DNA from: Christensenella sp. UBA1262
Lineage (GTDB): Bacteria; Bacillota; Clostridia; Christensenellales; CAG-917
Length of the DNA: 33,749 nucleotides
NCBI GenBank assembly: GCA_002308215.1
Contig: DBVO01000022.1
Span: 1 to 33,749 of the forward strand
Direction: 5' to 3'
In this document: positions 1 through 6,993 of the stretch, piece by piece
Layout of the letters: each line of letters begins with the position of its first letter
Position numbering within the stretch: position 1 is the stretch's first letter
Notes under the pieces: generated by a model
The model's input: the letters and a program-made list of their open reading frames with translations, nothing else
The model's database searches: none
What the model was told of the DNA's origin: nothing
Translations under genes and position numbers: made by a program

Positions 1-549
1 AGCCAAGCTAGAGAAAGAGAATATAATGGTGCTTTTAATTGGCTTATTAATGCATATATTGTAAATCCATGCTACAATTCAACAGATCCATCTGTTTTAC
101 CTACATTAACAATGAATGGTTTTGATTTTAAAGCTTATTTGTTAGATACAGGCTTATTATACACATTATCCTTTATGGATACTAATCAAGATGAATTATT
201 CTATAAGTCTTTGATTTTAGATAAATTGCATCTCAACGAAGGTATGTTTGCAGAAAACTATATAGCTCAAGCACTAAAGAATAATGGGAAAAAATTGTTT
301 TATTACGAAAAAAGAGATGAAATAAGTCACAAAACAATTATTGAAATCGATTTTTTAACAATTCAGAACAAGAGAATTACACCATTAGAAGTAAAATCAG
401 GTGATAAAATTACAACAAAATCGCTTAATAAATTTAAAGATGCATTCAAGAATAGAGTCAATAATGGAATAGTATTATATGATGGCGATTTAAAATATGT
501 AGATGATACATTATATTTACCATTATTTATGATTGATTATTTAAAATAA
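1..549 (+). CDS. DUF4143-type ATPase, C-terminal part (5' end outside window)
   Basis: The frame is open from base 1 to a TAA at 547-549, so this is the last 182 residues of a longer protein. The visible part matches the C-terminal DUF4143 region of the AAA-type ATPases that carry a PD-(D/E)XK-like fold. It has a segment FKAYLLDTGLL (about 124-156), then GMFAENYIAQAL (about 241-276), then the nuclease-like core with EID near 346-351 and LEVKSGD near 385-405. These ATPases (often about 400 residues) are common, frequently multicopy accessory genes of unclear role; the Walker motifs would lie upstream of the window. An internal ATG at 112 is in frame but is not the real start, because homologous sequence continues upstream of it. 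Family call is by motif recognition; function is not established. Confidence 0.85.
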   Translation, partial: SQAREREYNGAFNWLINAYIVNPCYNSTDPSVLPTLTMNGFDFKAYLLDTGLLYTLSFMDTNQDELFYKSLILDKLHLNEGMFAENYIAQALKNNGKKLFYYEKRDEISHKTIIEIDFLTIQNKRITPLEVKSGDKITTKSLNKFKDAFKNRVNNGIVLYDGDLKYVDDTLYLPLFMIDYLK

Positions 550-612
550 TGTAACGACAACATATAAACATTAAGAAGTTTGATTTATTACAATAATAGC
601 TATCAACAATAA

Positions 613-639
613 AAAAGCACGGATATAATCCGTGCTTTT
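613..639. terminator. Bidirectional intrinsic terminator
   Basis: A perfect 12-bp inverted repeat (613-624 and 628-639) surrounds the 3-nt centre ATA. It begins with four A and ends with four T, so it can work in both directions. It lies between the convergent DUF4143 gene (+) and the membrane-anchored gene (-). Confidence 0.88.
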
Positions 640-659
640 ACATACATTTTCATTAAGTA

Positions 660-1580
660 TTATAGCCCATATGTGATAAGTGTGAGTTTATGTTCTGCAA
701 CACCACCTAAACCAATGTTAATTGTGAGTGGATTTACAACGTTTGTACTGCCTACTGTTTCAGCTGTACCTACCATACCAAGGTTGCCAACTACTTGGGA
801 AATAGCTTCTCCAAGTTTACCATTCAATTCATCAACATCTTGGCCAGTCATATTGGCAAAGACTTCAAGAATTGCTTTTGAAACTGGATCATCATTGTTT
901 CCATTAACACAAATACCTGTTGGAGTTGTAGCAAGTTTTCCTGTTGCGTTAATAGTAAAGTTAAAATCACTTACAAGATATGCTTGTTTTGGAATTGGCA
1001 AAATATTAGCAGCTGCCCCAAGTGCATCCTTGATTTGATCTGTGAAACTACTAAGATCCATGTAGGATACTACACGCAATGTGCCGTTAGCTTCTAACTT
1101 GCCAACTGTAACTTCTTTTACTGAAAGCTTTGCATCTTTCAATGCTTTAACTTCACTTGTGGAATCGGCATCTGCATGTTGAATGATATTGTCAAGAATA
1201 TATGCTATTGTTGTATCATCATATGATACAAGACGTTGTACATCATATAAAACAGGTTCTTTTACAACAGAAGAATAATCGTCTGTGTTATCAAGAGTAC
1301 TGCCCTCAAAATTGTCATCTGCCTTTACCTTTTCTTCTTGTTTATCGACAGGGTTATGAACAACATCGCTCTCTTTTGCCTTGCCGATGCCTTTTATCCC
1401 CTTATATATATCAATAATCTTCGTGTCTGCAAGTCCAAGTTCTTCAATCGTCTTTTCTCCAAGTTTAACATTTTCAAGGTGATATTGACGTGGAGTAAGA
1501 TGAATAAGAACTACAAACGCAATTGCTAGTATTACTAGAATTACTACTATTGATATTAAAAATTTGATAAGAAATTTCAT
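660..1580 (-). CDS. Membrane-anchored protein of unknown function
   Basis: 306 residues. A positively charged start (MKFLIKFL) is followed by one hydrophobic helix at about residues 5-26, then a polar charged linker to about residue 105 and a globular remainder to the C-terminus. This predicts an N-terminal anchor or uncleaved signal with the body outside the membrane. I recognise no family. The longest frame starts at 1598, but its first codons contain the Shine-Dalgarno AAAGGAG (1587-1593), which sits 6 nt before the ATG at 1578-1580, so 1580 is chosen. It is divergent from a TetR regulator and has a good promoter at 1612-1640; a candidate operator at 1662-1675 lies between the two promoters. 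Control by the TetR protein is an inference from that layout. Confidence 0.8.
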   Translation of the reverse strand: MKFLIKFLISIVVILVILAIAFVVLIHLTPRQYHLENVKLGEKTIEELGLADTKIIDIYKGIKGIGKAKESDVVHNPVDKQEEKVKADDNFEGSTLDNTDDYSSVVKEPVLYDVQRLVSYDDTTIAYILDNIIQHADADSTSEVKALKDAKLSVKEVTVGKLEANGTLRVVSYMDLSSFTDQIKDALGAAANILPIPKQAYLVSDFNFTINATGKLATTPTGICVNGNNDDPVSKAILEVFANMTGQDVDELNGKLGEAISQVVGNLGMVGTAETVGSTNVVNPLTINIGLGGVAEHKLTLITYGL

Positions 1581-1611
1581 GTTTGTCTCCTTTCTCATTC
1601 GAGATATATTT

Positions 1612-1640
1612 ATTATATCACATTTTTTAATTAATGTTAA
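1612..1640 (-). promoter_or_regulatory. Sigma-A-type promoter of the membrane-anchored gene
   Basis: Read on the minus strand: -35 TTAACA (1635-1640), 17-nt spacer, -10 TATAAT (1612-1617). It is 32 nt upstream of the chosen start codon at 1580. Confidence 0.7.
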
Positions 1641-1661
1641 TAAATTTTTCTATTAGAAATA

Positions 1662-1675
1662 TGAAATCGGTTTCA
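1662..1675. promoter_or_regulatory. Candidate operator between divergent promoters
   Basis: Imperfect palindrome TGAAATCGGTTTCA, 12 of 14 positions symmetric. It lies between the two -35 boxes (1640 and 1684) of the divergent pair, the usual place for a TetR-family operator. Binding is inferred. Confidence 0.45.
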
Positions 1676-1683
1676 CATTATGC

Positions 1684-1712
1684 TTGCAATACAACAAATT
1701 GAAGTGTATAAT
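1684..1712 (+). promoter_or_regulatory. Sigma-A-type promoter of the TetR gene
   Basis: -35 TTGCAA (1684-1689), 17-nt spacer, -10 TATAAT (1707-1712). The Shine-Dalgarno AGGAG (1728-1732) follows, 6 nt before the ATG at 1739. Confidence 0.75.
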
Positions 1713-1738
1713 ACTATTAACAAACTTAGGAGCAAACT

Positions 1739-2335
1739 ATGGCAAACGAAGTAAGAGTCCCAAAGCAAGGACGCGCAATAGAAAAGAAAAACCGCATCAT
1801 ACAAGCTGGATTCGAATTATTCAGCGAGGTCGGCTATTATAACACTAATACCGCCGAAATAGCAAAACGTGCTGGTGTTTCAACAGGTATAGTTTATGGA
1901 TATTTTAAAGACAAACGAGATATCCTGCTCGATGTACTTTCTCTTTATGTAGACAAAGTATTTTCTCCACTTCTAAACACAATAGATAACATCCCTTCTC
2001 TTGACTTGCACTCATTAGCATCTCAGTCTATTGAACTTGCTGTCTGCACACACGAACACAACGCTAAAATACATGAGGCGCTTCATTCCATGTGCCATAC
2101 AGATGAAGAAGTTAATTCTCGCTTTATGGTGCTTGAAGATGAAATAACTTTACGTATTGCAAAGCGTTTTGAAGAATTAGGCATACATGCACCAAATCTT
2201 GTTGAACGCGTGCATCTTGCAATGGACATAACTCAATCATTTGCTCATGAAAGCGTTTATGACCATCACAATTATATAGATTATGAAGAGTTTAGAAAAA
2301 TAGTTGAAAATACTCTTGTAAGTTTGTTTGAATAA
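1739..2335 (+). CDS. TetR/AcrR family transcriptional regulator
   Basis: 198 residues, the usual length for the family. The N-terminal DNA-binding domain is clear: helix 1 at about residues 17-32 (RIIQAGFELFSEVGYYN), then the helix-turn-helix at about 37-58, with AEIAKRAGVSTGIVYGYF followed by KDKRDIL. The C-terminal helical part would bind an unknown ligand and dimerise. The start has AGGAG at 6-nt spacing and a strong promoter. It is divergent from the membrane-anchored gene and probably represses that gene and itself through the palindrome at 1662-1675; this is inferred from position. There is no efflux pump next to it, which is less usual for a TetR neighbour. Confidence 0.93.
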   Translation: MANEVRVPKQGRAIEKKNRIIQAGFELFSEVGYYNTNTAEIAKRAGVSTGIVYGYFKDKRDILLDVLSLYVDKVFSPLLNTIDNIPSLDLHSLASQSIELAVCTHEHNAKIHEALHSMCHTDEEVNSRFMVLEDEITLRIAKRFEELGIHAPNLVERVHLAMDITQSFAHESVYDHHNYIDYEEFRKIVENTLVSLFE

Positions 2336-2356
2336 TAGTTTTATATACAATATAAA

Positions 2357-2379
2357 AAATCCGCCACAACGGCGTATTT
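2357..2379. terminator. Bidirectional terminator
   Basis: Stem AAATCCGCC / GGCGTATTT with one mismatch and a 5-nt loop ACAAC, with A-rich and T-rich flanks. It separates the convergent TetR (+) and DUF4037 (-) genes. Confidence 0.75.
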
Positions 2380-2383
2380 TGTT

Positions 2384-3328
2384 TTATCCAACTAAAATAT
2401 GAAGATTTCTTATTTCTGCTGTTTTGATTCTCTTTTGTACGCTGAATCCATGTGGTTCTAGATAATTATCTTTTGCGTCAGATAGGTTTTGCTCTCTTAG
2501 CTCATTTGATATAGCAAGTGCAACATCTTCAATAATCTCTGATTTAACTTTCTTGCCTTGTTCATCATTTTCCGCTGTAAGTAAAAACTCAAGTGGAGCA
2601 CAAAGATCTGAAAGTTTTTCTAGTGTTCTCATTGCGCGGAACATCCATTTATAATATGGACAATGTCTCTTATTCAAAAGAAAAATAGTTTCAACAGCAT
2701 TTCTTACAAAATCATCGAGAGCAAGTGCTGCCGCCCCTTCTTCTCCATGTGCAAGTGCACGGCCATAGTTATACTGGCCTGTCTGCGCCATTCTAACACA
2801 ACGAGCAGCAATCTTTTTCAAGCGTACATCTTCTGGCATACCTGTTAAAATGTCATCCCTTATTTTGCTAAATACACCAAGATCATCACGGAATACTTCT
2901 CCATTTGTTGCTTCAGCAAAATATGAACTTTCTGTATAAAGCCAATCTCGCCAATCTGAAGGAGCACCTTCTCTACCCGTATATCTACGATAGAAATCCT
3001 CGATTCTTAAAACTCCTTGTGAATTGGCACCGATTACGGAAGTATGAGACAACTCTGTCCCATTGTACTCTGCTTTGAGTTTATCGTAGGCACGCGTAAG
3101 TTTGAACCCAATTTTCTCTTCATCTTCTCGTGTTAACCACAAAGAGAATCCTGTCTCAAAATCATGATCGCGACTGAGTTCATCATCAAAGCCAAAGCAT
3201 TCTGAACCATGCCCAACAAGACCGACAGCTATTCGGCCTTCATACTCTTTAAACTCACGGGCAATCATTTCTTTGCCAGCAGTTTCATAAAACTTTTTTG
3301 CTTCTTCAAGTCCTTTCATTTTATTCAC
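2384..3328 (-). CDS. DUF4037 nucleotidyltransferase-like protein
   Basis: 314 residues. Residues about 34-66 carry GLVGHGSECFGFDDELSRD followed by HDF, which fits the DUF4037 family and a nucleotidyltransferase fold: a G-S pair (41-42), then an acidic D-x-D pair (D54, D56) that would bind metal and nucleotide. The C-terminal half is helical and includes LLNKRHCPYYKWMFRAM (about residues 218-234). The start is a GTG (3326-3328) overlapping the TGA of the TPR gene, so translation is probably coupled; an ATG three codons later (3319) is an alternative and neither has a strong Shine-Dalgarno. Substrate and reaction are unknown. Pairing with a TPR protein suggests a functional two-protein unit. 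Confidence 0.85.
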   Translation of the reverse strand: MNKMKGLEEAKKFYETAGKEMIAREFKEYEGRIAVGLVGHGSECFGFDDELSRDHDFETGFSLWLTREDEEKIGFKLTRAYDKLKAEYNGTELSHTSVIGANSQGVLRIEDFYRRYTGREGAPSDWRDWLYTESSYFAEATNGEVFRDDLGVFSKIRDDILTGMPEDVRLKKIAARCVRMAQTGQYNYGRALAHGEEGAAALALDDFVRNAVETIFLLNKRHCPYYKWMFRAMRTLEKLSDLCAPLEFLLTAENDEQGKKVKSEIIEDVALAISNELREQNLSDAKDNYLEPHGFSVQKRIKTAEIRNLHILVG

Positions 3329-4122
3329 TTTGCATTATAAATGTCGTTTGCGCGTTTTTCCAATTCAGCCTTTTGTAAAAAGTATCCAAAGAACTCATAG
3401 GCTGGCGCACATTTTTCACATATATAAGCATAATTCCCATCTCTCTTGATTCTAGGATTATTTAAGCACTCATATGCTTTATTGAGACACTCATCTACTT
3501 TTTCATCGGCATCCTTGCCGTTCTTAAACGCATCATCATACTCAAGATGCGCAAGGTTAACATATGACACGGCAATCTCACCAAACACGTCTTCTTTGGC
3601 TTCTAAAAGCTTTATAGCTTTTAAATAGTTCTCTCTAGCCTCATCATAATGCTCTAGATCTTTAAGAGCCGTGGCATAGTTATTATATAGCCCTGCCAAA
3701 CGAAAATCATCTTGTGGAAGAAGACGCTCATACATTTCTTTTGCTTTTGCATAATATGGCATAGCTTCTTCTGCTTTGCCAAACGCTTTCATTGTAGTTG
3801 CTGCATTAAGATAAATTGTAGCAGTATTAACGCTGCTTTCATTATATGCGCAACTAAGTATAGTAAGTGCTTCATCTACAGCATGAAGCCCACGTGTTTT
3901 GTCACCTACTTTTCTATAATACCCTATTTCTTCGCTTAATATTTCGAGCAAACCTTTTTGGTCATAAAGTAACCTAGCTTCTTTTTCCCAATATCTAAGG
4001 ACTTCGCCAACTTCTTCCATTTCGTTGTGCGCAAAAAGATTATCAAGCTTGTCAATTATTCGCCCGATTGGGATATAACCAGTAGGTTCTTTTACACAAC
4101 AGCACTTCTCATCTATAGACAT
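3325..4122 (-). CDS. Tetratricopeptide-repeat protein with terminal cysteine clusters
   Basis: 265 residues. Repeating helical pairs of TPR type are visible from about residue 70 to 200, for example ATIYLNAATTMKAFGKAEEA, LAGLYNNYATALKDLEHYDE and IAVSYVNLAHLEY. There is no signal peptide, so it should be a cytoplasmic scaffold. There are three adjacent cysteines at residues 7-9 and a CEKC pair at about 235-238, which might bind metal (inference). The longest frame starts at 4173, inside the hairpin at 4144-4171; the ATG at 4120-4122 is chosen because it has AAGGTG at 5-nt spacing. It overlaps the downstream DUF4037 gene by 3 nt. Confidence 0.82.
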   Translation of the reverse strand: MSIDEKCCCVKEPTGYIPIGRIIDKLDNLFAHNEMEEVGEVLRYWEKEARLLYDQKGLLEILSEEIGYYRKVGDKTRGLHAVDEALTILSCAYNESSVNTATIYLNAATTMKAFGKAEEAMPYYAKAKEMYERLLPQDDFRLAGLYNNYATALKDLEHYDEARENYLKAIKLLEAKEDVFGEIAVSYVNLAHLEYDDAFKNGKDADEKVDECLNKAYECLNNPRIKRDGNYAYICEKCAPAYEFFGYFLQKAELEKRANDIYNAK

Positions 4123-4143
4123 AATTACACCTTTTTTGAGATG

Positions 4144-4171
4144 GAAAAACTGCTCTGATGGGCAGTTTTTC
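4144..4171 (-). terminator. Terminator downstream of the M28 peptidase gene
   Basis: Perfect 10-bp inverted repeat (GAAAAACTGC / GCAGTTTTTC) with an 8-nt loop, ending in a run of T on the minus strand. It lies 34 nt after the M28 stop and about 20 nt before the TPR start. No convincing promoter for the TPR gene is visible in the short gap, so it may act as a partial terminator or leader attenuator. Confidence 0.7.
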
Positions 4172-4205
4172 ATTGTATCTTTTGTTTCAATATGATTTTA
4201 GACAA

Positions 4206-5483
4206 TTATTTCTTTTCTGATACTTGAGCATCAAAGTTTTCAAGACAACGAACCGATATTGCATAGCAATCTGCAAGGCATCCTTTATCTAGGTTGTCGG
4301 CGGTATCTTTCATTGTGTGATAATAAGGTTGCAAGTTGAAGTCAAGTGCTGTAATACCAGTTGACTTGAAACCAGCTTGATTAAATGCAGCATTATCTGT
4401 TGCGCCTCCAAATGGTGGCACCCAGCTCTTATTACATGGAATTCCAAGTTCTTTTGCTGCTTGCATAAAGCTATCGGAAACTTCCTTATCGCTCTTAACT
4501 GTACCATTCAGGTCTCTATAACTTACACCCAAGAAACGGCTCTCATGAATTGTATCATAAGAATAAATCCACGTTGGCACATCCTTAAACTCATCTTTAT
4601 GAGCTTTTGCCCAAGCCATAGCGCCGCGAAGACCAGCCTCTTCACTACCAGAAATAATAACACCTACTTCTGTATGTTCAAGGTCAATTCCTTCTTCTTT
4701 CAAGGCTTTCAGAATTGCGATACCCATATAACAACCTGTAAGGTTGTCATTAGCACCATCAACGATAGTATGTTCATCCCACATGAAATATAATCCAACA
4801 AGAAGAGGAACAAATACTAGTGCCGCAAATCCGAAATAGATAAGAGCTGGTGAATATGTTTGCACCATAGCATCAAACGTGAAGTTATGCACATAGACGA
4901 GACTGCCAAGTCGAACAACAGCCGCAATACTTAAACCTTGCCAAACGAGTGCTCCAAGTATACTTGAAACAAGGTGTGCAGTATGTACTTTCCCGCCAAA
5001 TTTATCGTTAACTGGCCAGTTCCAAACTGCGTCAGGGTGACCATTGTAAAATACTCTGCCCTTGACTTCACCTGTGCACTTTTTAATTGCAGTCACGCTA
5101 TGACCAATTTTCTTTGGGAAGCATTTGTCTACAACCTTTTTGTAAAAACCAAATTGAATGAGGAGTAGCAACATTCCCAAAAAATTCAGTATTAAACCGA
5201 CAACTGGTACAAAGAAAAATAGCACAATACTCGCAAGTACAAAACTGATTGTAAAGTACAACCATCCAAAAAACGCATTTGGATGCTCTTCAAATTCTTC
5301 AATATCGACACGCTCGCAACCACATTTGTTCTTCATGTAGTCGGCCATATATTCGCAGGCCATCTTTTCGCCGAGACTACCTGGATCACGTTTTGGCATA
5401 TCATTACAGATATGTTTTATTTCTTGCTCCATAAAATCGGCGCTTTGTGCCTTTTTATCGATAAGTTTTTGAAGTTTCCCCAT
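4206..5483 (-). CDS. Membrane-embedded M28-family metallopeptidase
   Basis: 425 residues. The zinc-site order of M28 aminopeptidases is present: HxD in GHPDAV (H149, D151), D246 in VDGANDNLTG, the E281-E282 pair in SGSEEAG, D310 in YSYDT, and a final histidine in YYHTMKDT near residue 398. Unlike soluble M28 enzymes, the catalytic domain is interrupted by hydrophobic segments at about 71-93, 95-115, 167-192 and 208-235, giving about four membrane helices. Two helices lie between HxD and D246, so both metal ligands can be on the same side. The start has AGGGGG 7-8 nt upstream. It follows the SDR gene by 20 nt, probably as one transcript. Substrate unknown. Confidence 0.85.
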   Translation of the reverse strand: MGKLQKLIDKKAQSADFMEQEIKHICNDMPKRDPGSLGEKMACEYMADYMKNKCGCERVDIEEFEEHPNAFFGWLYFTISFVLASIVLFFFVPVVGLILNFLGMLLLLIQFGFYKKVVDKCFPKKIGHSVTAIKKCTGEVKGRVFYNGHPDAVWNWPVNDKFGGKVHTAHLVSSILGALVWQGLSIAAVVRLGSLVYVHNFTFDAMVQTYSPALIYFGFAALVFVPLLVGLYFMWDEHTIVDGANDNLTGCYMGIAILKALKEEGIDLEHTEVGVIISGSEEAGLRGAMAWAKAHKDEFKDVPTWIYSYDTIHESRFLGVSYRDLNGTVKSDKEVSDSFMQAAKELGIPCNKSWVPPFGGATDNAAFNQAGFKSTGITALDFNLQPYYHTMKDTADNLDKGCLADCYAISVRCLENFDAQVSEKK

Positions 5484-5503
5484 TTTATCCCCCTAATTAA
5501 AGC

Positions 5504-6304
5504 TTATGCTTTAAGTGCTTTCTTTTGTGCTTCGTAACGCTCAAGTTTCTTATATTCTAAATGCCAATAGAATGTACGAAGTGATGGGCAAATTGCAAAC
5601 AAGAATGTTGCCAAACCAAAGAGTTTACATGGGTTGACACTCTTTCTTTGTTTTTCAAGTCCTTTTACCATCTTCTTAGCAACGAGTGTAGGCTTTTGAA
5701 CTGGGAATGGTTTTTCTCTAATTACCATACCCTCTTGGCCTTCAACTGCCTTCTTGAAGAATCCAGTATCTGTTGCAACAGGATAGAGGCATGTGAGCTT
5801 AACGTTCTTTGGCATTTCAAGACGGAATCCTTGTTGGAATCCTTGCAATGCAAATTTTGATGCACTATAAAGTGTATAACCTGGAATAGCCATTTTGCCG
5901 ATAGCAGAAACTGTAAATGCCATATGTCCTGGCTTGCCATCCAAGTATTGAATATACTTTTGCATTGAATAAATTGGGGAATAGACGTTAACTTTGAAAA
6001 TATTTTCAATTCTATCCCAGTTAACATAGTCCATCATTTCATAGTATGGGAAACCTGCGTTAGCATAGAAGATATCAATTGAACCGAGCTTTTCAATAGC
6101 TGTCTCAAAAATGCGATCTACATTTTCAGGTGTAGAAACGTCGCATTGCATAGGAATAACCTTTGCAGGATCAAATTCTGCGAGCTTGTCTGTACGCAAG
6201 TCTACTGCCAAAATCTTGTTATCGCCTTTAACAAGCAATTTTAATGTTTCAAGACCGATACCACTGTTTGCACCAGTAAGAACAATGTTTTTGCCGTTTA
6301 TCAT
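5504..6304 (-). CDS. SDR-family NAD(P)-dependent oxidoreductase
   Basis: 266 residues, a normal length for a classical short-chain dehydrogenase. The Rossmann motif TGANSGIG is at residues 10-17, NAG at 82-84, the catalytic serine at about 133, and Y146-x3-K150 in YSASK. The C-terminal tail has a hydrophobic stretch (LFGLATFLFAICPSL), so it may associate with the membrane. The longest frame begins at 6322, but AAGGAG (6312-6317) lies inside it and sits 7 nt before the ATG at 6302-6304, which is chosen. It is upstream of and probably cotranscribed with the M28 peptidase gene. Substrate not predictable from sequence. Confidence 0.92.
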   Translation of the reverse strand: MINGKNIVLTGANSGIGLETLKLLVKGDNKILAVDLRTDKLAEFDPAKVIPMQCDVSTPENVDRIFETAIEKLGSIDIFYANAGFPYYEMMDYVNWDRIENIFKVNVYSPIYSMQKYIQYLDGKPGHMAFTVSAIGKMAIPGYTLYSASKFALQGFQQGFRLEMPKNVKLTCLYPVATDTGFFKKAVEGQEGMVIREKPFPVQKPTLVAKKMVKGLEKQRKSVNPCKLFGLATFLFAICPSLRTFYWHLEYKKLERYEAQKKALKA

Positions 6305-6355
6305 ATTTTTTCTCCTTATCATGTAGCGCTTATGCGCATATAATCTCTAAAAATT

Positions 6356-6384
6356 AGTTTATCACCAATAAAAAGGCTTTTCAA
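6356..6384 (-). promoter_or_regulatory. Possible promoter of the SDR-M28 operon
   Basis: Minus strand: TTGAAA (6379-6384), 17-nt spacer, TAAACT (6356-6361). The -35 is good and the -10 weak. It lies in the gap after coaE, about 50 nt before the SDR start. Confidence 0.4.
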
Positions 6385-6412
6385 CCCACAAATTTATATT
6401 TTTGTGCCAAAA

Positions 6413-6973
6413 TTAGTGGCATAATACGCCGAAAAGTACTTGGGCACACTTTTTTAAATCATCAAGTGATCCATCATTTTGAATGATGTGGTCGGCAATT
6501 TTTATATATTCTTTATCATCAACTTGAGAATTGATTCTAGCTGTTGCCTCTTCTTTTGTCATGTTTCTATTGTTAATTAATCTTTCAATACGGTTTTCAA
6601 GCGGAGTTTCTATAGCGACTATAATATCAAACAAATCTTTTGCTCCACTTGCAAAAATCAAAGGCACCTCAACAACCAAGGGGCTCCTATTATCATCTTT
6701 AATTTTTTTCAAAATTAATGGATGCGCCACACTGTTGAGTTTTTCTCTTGATGCACTATCATGAAAAACAATATTTGCTAGCTCTTTACGATTGATTTCA
6801 TTATTCTCAACAGCAGATGGGAAAAGGTTTTTAATGGTTAAAACGTAAGAAGGCGTGGAAATAAGCTCAGAATTAATTTCATCCGCGCTTAAAGTTGCAA
6901 TGCCAATTTCTCGCAATGCATTCATTACTTCACTTTTACCAGATCCGATTCCTCCAACTACTGCAATTTTCAT
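6413..6973 (-). CDS. coaE: Dephospho-CoA kinase
   Basis: 186 residues, slightly short for the family (about 195-205). It phosphorylates the 3'-hydroxyl of dephospho-CoA with ATP, the last step of coenzyme A synthesis. The P-loop GGIGSGKS is at residues 7-14, the ADE following at about 30-32, and the lid/base-binding region contains VEVPLIFASG. It follows polA by 20 nt; polA and coaE are often neighbours in Firmicutes. No separate promoter is visible, so it is probably translated from the patatin-polA transcript. Confidence 0.95.
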   Translation of the reverse strand: MKIAVVGGIGSGKSEVMNALREIGIATLSADEINSELISTPSYVLTIKNLFPSAVENNEINRKELANIVFHDSASREKLNSVAHPLILKKIKDDNRSPLVVEVPLIFASGAKDLFDIIVAIETPLENRIERLINNRNMTKEEATARINSQVDDKEYIKIADHIIQNDGSLDDLKKCAQVLFGVLCH

Positions 6974-6993
6974 GATTCTAACCTACTATTTTA

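Noticed and set aside
112..549. A complete 145-residue gene starting at ATG 112
   Set aside because: The frame is open upstream to base 1 and the upstream residues fit the same DUF4143 family, so it is an internal methionine of a truncated gene.
673..1038. Plus-strand frame of 121 codons
   Set aside because: Lies opposite the membrane-anchored gene, has no ribosome binding site and no family features; a shadow of the real gene.
4377..4793. Plus-strand frame of 138 codons
   Set aside because: Antisense to the M28 catalytic region, which has clear motifs; cysteine- and serine-rich composition typical of a shadow frame.
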